Shown here piece after piece: positions 1-7,641 of a DNA stretch of 41,927 nucleotides. The translations under genes were made by a program, and so were the position numbers. The stretch's first letter is position 1; every line of letters begins with the position of its first letter. The notes under the pieces are model-generated. The model was not told the DNA's origin, searched no databases, and was given only the letters and a program-made list of their open reading frames with translations. Source of the DNA: Corallococcus sicarius (GTDB lineage Bacteria > Myxococcota > Myxococcia > Myxococcales > Myxococcaceae); contig NZ_RAWG01000056.1 in assembly GCF_003611735.1 (NCBI RefSeq), positions 1 through 41,927 on the forward strand, written 5' to 3'.

Positions 1-21
1 GCCGTCCCCGAGGCGCCCCCC

Positions 22-2076
22 ATGCACGACGCCCACGCCTTCCTCCAAGCTCTCGCCACCGTCCTCTGTGTCGCGGCGGTCACCACGGTCCTCTTCCAGC
101 GTCTGCGCCAACCGGTGGTGCTGGGCTACATCCTCGCGGGCGTCATCATCGGGCCGCACGTGCCCATCCCGCTGGTGGCGGATCCGAACATCGTGCAGAC
201 GCTGTCGGAGCTGGGCGTCATCCTGCTGATGTTCTCGCTGGGGCTGGAGTTCAGCATCCGCCGGCTCTTCCAGGTGGGGCCCACCGCGGGGCTCACGGCC
301 GTCATCCAGTGCAGCGTGATGGTGTGGCTGGGCTTCATCGTGGGCCGCGCGTTCGGCTGGACGATGCTGGAGAGCCTGTTCGCGGGCTGCTGCATCGCCA
401 TCTCCAGCACCACCATCATCGCGAAGGCGTTCGACGAGCAGAACATCCGGGGCGCGCTGCGCAGCATCGTCGTGGGCATCCTCATCGTGGAGGACCTCAT
501 CGGCATCCTGCTGATGGCGATGCTCACCGCCGTGTCCACCGGCTCCGGCCTGTCCGCCGGAGACCTGGCGTTGACCGTGGGCAAGCTGGCCGCGTTCCTG
601 GTGGGGCTCGTCGGCATTGGCCTGCTGGTGGTGCCGCGGTTGATGCGCTCCATCACGAAGCTCCAGCGGCCGGAGACGACGCTCGTGACGAGCGTGGGCA
701 TCTGCTTCGCCATCGCGCTGCTCGCGCAGGCGTTCGGCTATTCGGTGGCGCTGGGCGCGTTCCTCGCGGGCTCGCTGGTGGCGGAGTCCGGCGAGGGCAA
801 GGAGATTGAGCACCTGGTGCAGCCGGTGCGCGACCTGTTCGGCGCGGTGTTCTTCGTGTCGGTGGGCATGCTCATCGACCCGGCGCTCATCCGCGAACAC
901 TGGGCTGCCATCGCGGTGCTCACGCTGGTGGTCGTCGGCGGGAAGATCGCCAGCGTCACGCTGGGCGCGTTCTTCACCGGCAACGGCACGCGCACGTCGG
1001 TGCAGGCGGGGCTGAGCCTGTCGCAGATTGGCGAGTTCTCCTTCATCATCGCGGGGCTCGGCCTGTCGCTGAAGGCCACGGGCACGTTCCTGTACCCGGT
1101 GGCGGTCGCCGTGTCGGCCATCACCACGCTGACGACGCCGTGGCTCATCCGCGCGTCCGGGCCGTTCGCCAACTGGGTGGACCGCAAGCTGCCGGCGCCG
1201 CTGCAGACGTTCGCGTCGCTGTACGGCAGCTGGGTGGAGAACCTGCGCACGTCGCCCCGCCAGAAGACGGTGGGCGCCCGCGTGCGGCGCATGGCGCTGA
1301 TGCTCCTGCTGGACGCGGCGCTCCTCACCATCATCGTCATCGGCACGTCGGTGCTGCTGCCCCGGGTGTCGGCGTACATCGAAGAGCGCCTCGCGGTCGA
1401 CGTGGCGCTCACGCCGATGATCGTCATCGGCCTCGCGGTGGTGATGGCCCTGCCCTTCTGCGTGGGCATCATCCGCGTGGGACGCCGGCTGGGCGTGGTG
1501 CTGGCGGAGGGCGCGCTGCCGGCGACCACGGGGAACAAGGTGGACCTGGCGGCGGCGCCGCGCCGGATGCTGGTGGTGGCGCTGCAGCTGGCGAGCGTCT
1601 TCATGGTGGGGGTGCCGGTGGTGGCCATCACCCAGCCGTTCCTGCCCGGCTTCCCGGGCGCGGTCCTGCTGCTCATCTCGCTGGCGGTGCTGGGCGTGGC
1701 CTTCTGGCGGAGCGCCACGCACCTGCAGGGCCACATGCGCGCCGGAGCGCAGGTCATCGTGGAGGCGCTGGCGGCCCAGTCCCACGCGAAGAACGACGAA
1801 GAGCCGGCCCCGGACGTGCTGCACGGGGTGCGTCAGCTGCTGCCGGGCATCGGGGAGCCGGAGTCGGTGGCGCTCGACGCGACCAGCGCCGCGGTGGGCC
1901 GCACGCTCGCGGAGCTCAACCTGCGCGGCATGACGGGCGCCACGGTGCTGGCCATCCGCCGGGGTTCCGAGGGCGTGCTGGTGCCGTCCGCGCAGGAGGT
2001 GCTGCGCGCGGGTGACATCCTCGCGCTCGCGGGGACGCATGAAGCCATCGACGCGGCGAAGGGCGTGCTCGGCTGA
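22..2076 (+). CDS. Monovalent cation:proton antiporter (CPA2/KefB-like) with TrkA-C domain
   Basis: A 684-residue inner-membrane protein. Residues 1 to about 390 form the Na+/H+ exchanger fold with many hydrophobic segments; the early stretch GYILAGVIIGP and the following LGVILLMFSLGLEF are typical of CPA2 (KefB/KefC) antiporters, which exchange K+ or Na+ for protons. Residues about 425-565 add roughly four more hydrophobic segments. The last 85 residues resemble a TrkA-C (RCK_C) regulatory domain (VGRTLAELNLRGMTGATVLAI, then LRAGDILALAGT). I see no Rossmann-type TrkA-N nucleotide-binding domain between membrane part and TrkA-C, which classical Kef proteins have. The ATG at 22 is the first in frame. 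The next gene is separate and encodes an exported protein. Family assignment is confident; the ion is not determined. Confidence 0.93.
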   Translation: MHDAHAFLQALATVLCVAAVTTVLFQRLRQPVVLGYILAGVIIGPHVPIPLVADPNIVQTLSELGVILLMFSLGLEFSIRRLFQVGPTAGLTAVIQCSVMVWLGFIVGRAFGWTMLESLFAGCCIAISSTTIIAKAFDEQNIRGALRSIVVGILIVEDLIGILLMAMLTAVSTGSGLSAGDLALTVGKLAAFLVGLVGIGLLVVPRLMRSITKLQRPETTLVTSVGICFAIALLAQAFGYSVALGAFLAGSLVAESGEGKEIEHLVQPVRDLFGAVFFVSVGMLIDPALIREHWAAIAVLTLVVVGGKIASVTLGAFFTGNGTRTSVQAGLSLSQIGEFSFIIAGLGLSLKATGTFLYPVAVAVSAITTLTTPWLIRASGPFANWVDRKLPAPLQTFASLYGSWVENLRTSPRQKTVGARVRRMALMLLLDAALLTIIVIGTSVLLPRVSAYIEERLAVDVALTPMIVIGLAVVMALPFCVGIIRVGRRLGVVLAEGALPATTGNKVDLAAAPRRMLVVALQLASVFMVGVPVVAITQPFLPGFPGAVLLLISLAVLGVAFWRSATHLQGHMRAGAQVIVEALAAQSHAKNDEEPAPDVLHGVRQLLPGIGEPESVALDATSAAVGRTLAELNLRGMTGATVLAIRRGSEGVLVPSAQEVLRAGDILALAGTHEAIDAAKGVLG

Positions 2077-2165
2077 CGAGGGACGCCCGCGGGATGCAAT
2101 GGGGGACGGGGGCCGGCCGTAGTGAGGGCATGCCGTCCCCCTTGCGTGTCCTGGAGGCTTCCACC

Positions 2166-2702
2166 ATGCGCCGCCCACTGCTGCCCACCCTGCTCCTCGC
2201 CTGCTCGCTGGCCCTCCCCGCGCTGGCGGCGGAGCCGGCGAAGACGCCCAGGCCCGTGAAGCGCATCTGCGTCAACGTGAAGGACGGCTCGCGGTCGGTC
2301 CAGGGCACGGATCTGGTCATCGAGCCCGGGGAGAAGGTGAAGGACGCGGTCGCGGTGGACGGCAACGTCATCGTGAAGAAGGGCGCGGTCGTGGACAACG
2401 ACGTGGTGGCCGTCCGGGGCCGCGTGGTCCTGGAGGCCGGTGCGCGGGTGAAGGGCGACGCGGTGGCCCTGGGTGGCGACGTGCGGGTGCCCACGGGCGC
2501 GCGCGTCGACGGGAACGCGACGGCGCTGGGCGGCAAGCTCAAGGTGGACAAGCCCGAGGACGTCGGCGGCGAGCGCGTGAACTTCTCGCTGGAGCTCAAC
2601 GGCGACGACCTGGTCAAGGAGCTGCTCGGCAAGGCGCTCGAGGACGATCAGAAGTGCCACATCCTCGACGACGAGGACGACAAGGACGACAAGGACGTCT
2701 GA
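2166..2702 (+). CDS. Exported polymer-forming-type repeat protein with acidic tail
   Basis: A 178-residue protein. The chosen ATG at 2166 gives a clean Sec signal peptide (MRRPLLPTLLLACSLALPALA, cleavage near residue 21); an upstream in-frame ATG at 2094 would bury it. Residues about 45-135 consist of short repeats with the pattern V-x-G-(D/N)-x-(V/T)-A-(L/V)-G-G, alternating small and hydrophobic residues, like the right-handed beta-helix of polymer-forming or bactofilin-like domains. The C-terminus is a run of Asp, Glu and Lys (DDEDDKDDKDV). Bactofilins are cytoplasmic, whereas this is exported, so a periplasmic or surface structural role is inferred. The gene ends 7 bp before the convergent hydrolase gene. 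Function unknown beyond the fold guess. Confidence 0.85.
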   Translation: MRRPLLPTLLLACSLALPALAAEPAKTPRPVKRICVNVKDGSRSVQGTDLVIEPGEKVKDAVAVDGNVIVKKGAVVDNDVVAVRGRVVLEAGARVKGDAVALGGDVRVPTGARVDGNATALGGKLKVDKPEDVGGERVNFSLELNGDDLVKELLGKALEDDQKCHILDDEDDKDDKDV

Positions 2703-2709
2703 GGCTGCG

Positions 2710-3354
2710 TCACTTCCACTCGGGCGGGGGCCGCGCGTTCCCGCGGCGGGTGCGGCGGGCCATCTTCACCTCGTCGCCCCGGCAGACGCGCACGCGCAGG
2801 AAGCGCTGGAGCTGATCCAGCGCGAGGTCGTGGTCGGTGTCGCTCTCCGCGCAGCAGCAGTCGCTGAGCACGGTGATTTGATACTCGTGCATGTGCGCGT
2901 CGTGGGCGCTGAAGAAGACGCACAGGTTGGTGGCGATGCCCGCGAGCAGCAGCTTCTTCGTGCCCAGGTGCTCCAGCAGGGGCACCAGCGACGTGGCGAA
3001 GAAGGCCGAGTGCTTGGGCTTGAGGATGAAGTAGTCCTCCGGCAGCGGCTTGAGGGCCCGGGCGACGTGCCGTCCCCGGCTGCCCTTCCGGGTGCAGTGC
3101 TTGTAGACGTCCCCGAAGTTGCTGCGCCACAGGTCGAAGTTGTCGTTGACGTAGATGACCGGCACGTCCGCCTTGCGCATCCGCTGGGCGAACGGCTCCA
3201 GGCGTTCCACCATGCGCTCGGCCCAGGGCAGGACGTTCTCCCCGCCCGGGAAGTCCAGGTCATTGATGACGTCGATGATGAGCAGCGCGGTGTCGGACCG
3301 TCGCTCGTGCGTCGAGCGGGGAAGCTTCGGAGCTGCCTTGCGTGGCTTCGTCAC
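2710..3354 (-). CDS. Isochorismatase-family cysteine hydrolase
   Basis: A 214-residue cytoplasmic hydrolase of the isochorismatase/nicotinamidase superfamily. The catalytic Asp lies in LLIIDVINDL (about residue 28), the Lys in the KPKHSAF segment (about residue 112), and the nucleophilic Cys in GIATNLCV (about residue 145); the cis-peptide-like GIATN motif before the Cys is typical. The family includes nicotinamidases, N-carbamoylsarcosine amidases and ureidoacrylate amidases; nothing here fixes the substrate. There are two in-frame GTG codons six bases apart; an AGGAG at 3365-3361 touches the outer one (3360) but is well spaced from the inner one, so 3354 is chosen. The C-terminal tail is rich in Arg and Pro. 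Convergent with the exported repeat-protein gene. Confidence 0.9.
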   Translation of the reverse strand: MTKPRKAAPKLPRSTHERRSDTALLIIDVINDLDFPGGENVLPWAERMVERLEPFAQRMRKADVPVIYVNDNFDLWRSNFGDVYKHCTRKGSRGRHVARALKPLPEDYFILKPKHSAFFATSLVPLLEHLGTKKLLLAGIATNLCVFFSAHDAHMHEYQITVLSDCCCAESDTDHDLALDQLQRFLRVRVCRGDEVKMARRTRRGNARPPPEWK

Positions 3355-3360
3355 GTCCAC

Positions 3361-3365
3361 CTCCT
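3361..3365 (-). promoter_or_regulatory. Ribosome binding site deciding the hydrolase start
   Basis: AGGAG on the minus strand, directly adjacent to the GTG at 3360 and 6 nt before the in-frame GTG at 3354. The spacing favours the downstream GTG as start of the isochorismatase-like gene. Confidence 0.6.
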
Positions 3366-3429
3366 GGAGCGTGGACGCTAATCACGATGCAACCCTCTCC
3401 CAAGTGCCGCGCCCGGCACCCGGAGCGGA

Positions 3430-4413
3430 TCATCCGGGGCCCCTGCGCGCGTTGACGACGCCCCAGATCCCCACCCGGCTCTCGTCCAGGCCCCAGCTCA
3501 CGAAGCGTCCATCAGGAGAGAAGGCCACGGTGCTCAGCTGCATGTCGTCCAGGTCCGAGTCGGAGTACAGCACGCGGCCGTCCTGGACGGCATGCACCTC
3601 GAAGGCGGTTGTGTCCGCGCTGACCGCCAGCAGGGAGCCCTCCCGGTTGAACTCGACGTGGATGGCGCCCGCGCCGGGCCCTTCGATGACGCGGACGACG
3701 TCGAGGTCGGGGAGGCCCAGGCAGAGGAGTTCCCCCGCGGACGTCCCGGCGACGAGCCATTCTCCGGACGGAGCGAAGGCCACGGTCCAGCTGCGGGAGG
3801 ATGAGTCGAAGGAGCGGGTCGCCAGAGGCTGGCCGGTCCTCGCGTCCCAGAGACGGATCGTGGCACGGGTCCTGTCTTCCGGCTGTTCCTCTGCGGCGCC
3901 CGCGGCGGCGAACCGACCGTCGGGGGAGAGCGCGCACCCGTAGAGGTAGGCCGGGTCCTCCCGTCGCCACACGAGCCAGCTGCGTTGCAGGTCCCAGAGC
4001 AGGACGCGTCCCGCAGCGGTCAGCAGCAGCCGCGTTCCATCCACGGACAGGTGGGCACCGGTGAGCGACCTCCCGGTCTCCACCATGGACAGCAGCGAGC
4101 CGTCGGAGACCGCCCAGGTCTGCAGGGCGCCCTGGACCGTCACGGACAGGATGCGCTGCGCCCCTGGAAGGAACCACGCCGCCATCGCGCCCGGCAGGGG
4201 GAGCGTGACGAGCGGAGTGTGCTGGTCCGACTGGAGGTCCCACCAGCGAAGACACGTCCGGCCCCGTTGAAGGACCGACAGCAGGTAGCGCGACGATGCG
4301 TCCCAGCCCAGCCACTGCAATTGGTAGACGGGGGGATTCCGCTCCGGGTCGCCCAGCCGTCGCAGCAGCGCCAGGGACTTCGCGGTGTCGGGTGTCAGGA
4401 GGGCGGAAGGCAT
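3430..4413 (-). CDS. WD40-like beta-propeller protein, toxin-locus associated
   Basis: A 327-residue protein with repeated WD40-type blades: ending motifs such as CLRWWDLQS, VLLWDLQ and IRLWDARTG, and CALSPDGRFAAAG, VAFAPSGEWLVAG and VAFSPDGRFVSWG strands. About six to seven blades span residues 25-320, enough for a single propeller. There is no signal peptide, so it is probably cytoplasmic. The ATG at 4413 is chosen because it follows the immunity gene stop by only 5 bp; longer versions of the frame run inside the immunity gene. WD40 propellers are protein-binding scaffolds. Its place as third gene after toxin and immunity genes suggests a role in immunity or toxin handling, but this is inferred only from position. 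Confidence 0.85.
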   Translation of the reverse strand: MPSALLTPDTAKSLALLRRLGDPERNPPVYQLQWLGWDASSRYLLSVLQRGRTCLRWWDLQSDQHTPLVTLPLPGAMAAWFLPGAQRILSVTVQGALQTWAVSDGSLLSMVETGRSLTGAHLSVDGTRLLLTAAGRVLLWDLQRSWLVWRREDPAYLYGCALSPDGRFAAAGAAEEQPEDRTRATIRLWDARTGQPLATRSFDSSSRSWTVAFAPSGEWLVAGTSAGELLCLGLPDLDVVRVIEGPGAGAIHVEFNREGSLLAVSADTTAFEVHAVQDGRVLYSDSDLDDMQLSTVAFSPDGRFVSWGLDESRVGIWGVVNARRGPG

Positions 4414-4418
4414 GACGG

Positions 4419-5159
4419 CTACCGAGCAGGAGGGATGACGGGTTGCATGAGGCCGGCCTTGGATAGCAATTCGCCCACGCGGTGGCCCAGTGCGACGTGC
4501 TCGGGGTTGCTCGCCGTCAAGCGCTCCGGGGTGAGAATGACGAGCGTGCCCCGGTCCTCGACGGGCTCGATGCGGACCGGTGCCGGTAGCGGGGGGACGG
4601 TTCCACGACGTCGAGACTGGTACATGACCCAACCCGCGAATGTGCCCGCGCTTCCTACTTCGGACATGAGGTCGCGATGATCCGACGAGGTGGCCACGGC
4701 CCAGTCCGGTTCCCACGCGAGCACCATGCTTCGCACCACGCGTGTCAGCACCGGCACGGTGAACAACCGGGTGGGCATCTTCAGCACGCAGACATTGGAA
4801 ACAGCCTCGGAATAACATCCGCAGAGGACTTGCAGATCCGCGCTGTCATTGCCCCGACCGCCATTGCCGAACCAGAAGGTGAAGCCCAGGTCTTCAATCG
4901 GAGGGCCTCCCCGCTCGCGGTTGACACCTTTGCGGAACAAACCGGCGAGGGTTGCAACGTCGGGCGGCATCAACGGGTGCTTGCGCGCATCCTTGAGTGA
5001 CCGAGCCGGCTTGTACCACTGGGCCAGGAAGGGGTCGCATTCGGCCAGAAGCCCCAGGAAGACCGCCGTGCGCCCGGCGCACTCCTCCGGCGTCTCCTTG
5101 CGAGGGCCCCAATAGGCACCCGCGTAGTAGGTCTCAGGATAGGGCTGGGAATCCGGCAT
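4419..5159 (-). CDS. Imm52-type immunity protein
   Basis: A 246-residue protein without signal peptide. The N-terminal YYAGAYWGPRKET, the middle GFTFWFGNGGRG and the later DWAVATSSDHRD/WVMYQSRR segments match what I recall of the Imm52 family, known as immunity proteins of polymorphic toxin systems and commonly paired with Tox-REase-5 toxins. It starts 21 bp after the toxin stop and is followed after 5 bp by the WD40 gene, so the three genes look like one operon. It should bind and neutralise the nuclease tip of the upstream toxin in the cytoplasm. The base composition is less GC-rich than neighbouring housekeeping genes. Family assignment rests on motif memory plus pairing, not on a search. 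Confidence 0.85.
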   Translation of the reverse strand: MPDSQPYPETYYAGAYWGPRKETPEECAGRTAVFLGLLAECDPFLAQWYKPARSLKDARKHPLMPPDVATLAGLFRKGVNRERGGPPIEDLGFTFWFGNGGRGNDSADLQVLCGCYSEAVSNVCVLKMPTRLFTVPVLTRVVRSMVLAWEPDWAVATSSDHRDLMSEVGSAGTFAGWVMYQSRRRGTVPPLPAPVRIEPVEDRGTLVILTPERLTASNPEHVALGHRVGELLSKAGLMQPVIPPAR

Positions 5160-5180
5160 GATGGGTCCGTTCTACTCGCC

Positions 5181-6713
5181 TCAGTGCGCCGGGGTGTGGA
5201 TGACGGTGATCCCTGAAATGTTGTTCTCCCTGAACAGCTTTCGGATGGCATCAGCGGTTCTCTTTTCCGCGACATGCCACTCGATGGGAACGTTCAATCC
5301 TCGCACCCGATCAACTTGCCGATTGGCCTGCTTGACCATGTCGGCGGCTCCCGAACTCTTGAACCAAGCTTTGGGATCAAGGCTGTCGAGGAACTTGTTC
5401 GCATAGCCCGGCCCCTTGGCCTCCAGCAACAGCCCGTCCCTGAAGCCGTCGAACTTCACGCCTCCCTCCTTCGTGCTCTGGCCTCCGACCCAGTAGGCGT
5501 CATCCGCGGAGTGTCCCGAAATCTGCTCCTGGTAGCGCCGGGCTCGCGCGGACATCGACTCCTCGGCGGGTCCCCACTGTCCAGGCTCCTCCGCCGGAGA
5601 GGACGCGTTCGCATCAACACGCTGCAGGATGATGGCCGCGCCCGGCCCTCCGCTCAACACCGCCGCCGTGCGCCCGATGGGCACCGCGATGCGCTCCACC
5701 GCCAGCGCTCCCTCGGCGGACAGTGACAGCACCGGCACGGTGGCCTCCGCGCCCGCCATGGCGCCCCTCACCGTGCGCGTCGCGGCGGAGGCCGCGCCCC
5801 ACGTGACGACCATGCCCGTCGTCAGCCGGGCGGCCTCCCGGATCTGCTCCCCCTCCGTCATGGACTGGAAGCGCTCCCAGTACGCGGGCGACGACGTGAT
5901 GAGGGCCACGAGCCCCGCCGGCAGGTTCCGCAACCCCGCCAGCGTGCTCGTGGGCTGCGAGAGGAGCTGCCCCATCGCGTGGTACAGCTCCACGAAGGCG
6001 TCCTCGGCACCATCCAGCGAGCGATTGATGACATCCGCGTCGTCGTACACCTCGGCCAGCGGCGGCCCATCCACCGACCGCAGCTGCGCATCCGCGTGAC
6101 GGAAGACGCCGCTCCGGCCGCTGTAGAAGCGCCCCAGCTCGAAGCGGTGCGCGCGGAAGGCTCCGTCCTTCCACTCGACGGCCGCCACCTTCTGCTGCGT
6201 GCTCCCATCCAGGGCCCACGCGAGGTAGCCGTCCGGACGCAGCACCGCCACCTGCTCCTGGGCGAAGCGCGCCACCCTGCGCACCAGCTCCTCGCGGGAG
6301 ACTTCGCCGCGCTCCAGCACCTCGCGCAGCAGGAAGCCCGCGGCCATCCGGGGTGGGAAGGCGTCCAGCGTCACCGGCTTCTCCATCAGCCGCCCCAGCA
6401 CCTCGACGGCGTCCTCGGGCGTGAAGGGATTGCGGCGCAGGGGCAGCTCGTCCAGGTCCTCCAGCCCGGCGCGGAACAGCAACTTCTCGAAAGCATCCAC
6501 GTCCAGCAGGCCCAGCTCCACCGCCTGCCGCACCTGCTCGCCCGGACTGGAAGTGATGAGGGCCGTGCCCGTCGGCAAGCGACGTTGCCGGAGCGTCCTG
6601 GCGCCGCCTCGCCCCGAGTGCGTCTCCACCCCGGCGCAGCCCGCGACCAGGAGCAGGCACCCCACCGCGACAGCCGCGCGCATCGGGAGCAGGAGGGGGT
6701 AGGGATTGACCAT
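5181..6713 (-). CDS. Lipoprotein polymorphic toxin with C-terminal Tox-REase-5 nuclease domain (SitA-like)
   Basis: A 510-residue protein with a type II signal peptide: hydrophobic stretch then lipobox LVAGC with Cys at residue 26 (an alternative ATG ten codons in would also work). Residues about 30-370 are a delivery/scaffold region without a recognised enzyme motif. From about residue 387 to the end lies a restriction-endonuclease-fold toxin domain of the Tox-REase-5 type: WVGG, then VKFDGF (Asp about 422), then LLLEAKGPGY giving the E-x-K pair (about 431 and 433), then a QANRQ motif. The predicted activity is DNA cleavage in a target cell. Myxobacteria deliver lipoprotein SitA toxins to kin cells by outer-membrane exchange, and this architecture fits that class, but no SitB-like gene lies upstream. 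By hand count 5221-5280 is 32/60 GC, far below the surroundings, consistent with exchange of the toxin tip. Confidence 0.9.
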   Translation of the reverse strand: MVNPYPLLLPMRAAVAVGCLLLVAGCAGVETHSGRGGARTLRQRRLPTGTALITSSPGEQVRQAVELGLLDVDAFEKLLFRAGLEDLDELPLRRNPFTPEDAVEVLGRLMEKPVTLDAFPPRMAAGFLLREVLERGEVSREELVRRVARFAQEQVAVLRPDGYLAWALDGSTQQKVAAVEWKDGAFRAHRFELGRFYSGRSGVFRHADAQLRSVDGPPLAEVYDDADVINRSLDGAEDAFVELYHAMGQLLSQPTSTLAGLRNLPAGLVALITSSPAYWERFQSMTEGEQIREAARLTTGMVVTWGAASAATRTVRGAMAGAEATVPVLSLSAEGALAVERIAVPIGRTAAVLSGGPGAAIILQRVDANASSPAEEPGQWGPAEESMSARARRYQEQISGHSADDAYWVGGQSTKEGGVKFDGFRDGLLLEAKGPGYANKFLDSLDPKAWFKSSGAADMVKQANRQVDRVRGLNVPIEWHVAEKRTADAIRKLFRENNISGITVIHTPAH

Positions 6714-6841
6714 GGGGCTGCAAGATACGTGGCGCGTTGCCGACCGCCTACACCCCCGCCAAGAGGGGGGCTTGAGCGGAGCGGGACGCTGAGCCTAAGA
6801 CGCTCCTGGCCCCTTCCAGGGGTTCCGTTCCGAGGACACCC

Positions 6842-7486
6842 ATGTTCAAGAAGATTGCCATTGGCCTTGCCGCCGCGCTCCTGCTGTTGCTCGGCGTCAT
6901 CGCCACCCGCCCCAACACCTTCACCCTGTCGCGCACCGCCACGGTGCCGGGCACGCCCGACATCGCCTTCGCGCTGGTGAATGACTTCCACCGCTGGGGT
7001 GAGTGGTCCCCCTGGGACAAGCTGGACCCGAACATGAAGCGCGTCTACGGCGGCGCGGAGTCGGGCACCGGCGCCACCTACGCGTGGGCGGGCAACTCCG
7101 AGGCGGGCGAAGGCCGCATGACCATCGAGGAGAGCAAGGCGAACGAGTCCGTCCGCATCAAGCTGGAGTTCCTCAAGCCCTTCGCCGCCACCAACCTCAC
7201 GACCTTCACGTTCAAGCCCGCGCAGGACGGCGTCGAGGTGACGTGGAGCATGTCGGGCGACAACAACTTCATCAGCAAGGCGTTCTCACTCTTCTTCGAC
7301 ATGGACTCGATGGTCGGCAAGGACTTCGAGAAGGGCCTCGCCAGCATGCAGACCGCCGCTACCGCGGAGGTCGCGAAGCGCGCGGAGGCCGAAGCCGCCC
7401 GGAAGCAGGCGGAAGCAAAGGCCGCCGCAGAGGCCGCCGCCGCCGCTGCTGCCGCCGCGCCCGCCGTGGCCGTGCCCACCCCCTAG
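6842..7486 (+). CDS. Membrane-anchored SRPBCC-family protein with Ala-rich tail
   Basis: A 214-residue protein. Residues 5-22 are one hydrophobic segment without a clear cleavage site, so it is probably anchored in the inner membrane. Residues about 28-170 have the SRPBCC (polyketide cyclase/START-like) pattern: VPGTPDIAFALVNDFHRWGEWSPWDKLDP, typical of the first helix region of these hydrophobic-ligand-binding domains, and a later long helix near the end. The last 45 residues are a charged then poly-Ala helix (AEVAKRAEAEAARKQAEAKAA) ending in a Pro/Val tail. GAGG at 6832-6835 lies 6 nt before the ATG. Divergent from the toxin operon. The ligand is unknown. Confidence 0.88.
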   Translation: MFKKIAIGLAAALLLLLGVIATRPNTFTLSRTATVPGTPDIAFALVNDFHRWGEWSPWDKLDPNMKRVYGGAESGTGATYAWAGNSEAGEGRMTIEESKANESVRIKLEFLKPFAATNLTTFTFKPAQDGVEVTWSMSGDNNFISKAFSLFFDMDSMVGKDFEKGLASMQTAATAEVAKRAEAEAARKQAEAKAAAEAAAAAAAAAPAVAVPTP

Positions 7487-7641
7487 TCTTCACACGCACG
7501 CCCGCGGCCCCCGGCCCCTCGTTGCCTCCGCGGCACGAGGGGCCTTCTCGTTCCACGAAGGCCCGTCTCCGCCACCCGCTGCAATTGTTTTATTCACTCG
7601 TGGTATCTGTGTCGCCTTTGCGGATGTTTCGAGGTTCGACA

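Noticed and set aside
6714-6841. Search for a SitB-like helper gene upstream of the toxin
   Set aside because: The 128-bp gap has no such gene, and the next gene is a divergent SRPBCC protein.
7003-7641. Upstream extension of the HExxH peptidase frame
   Set aside because: It runs through the SRPBCC gene in another frame and is Arg/Gly-rich; signal peptide and GAGG fix the start at 7642.
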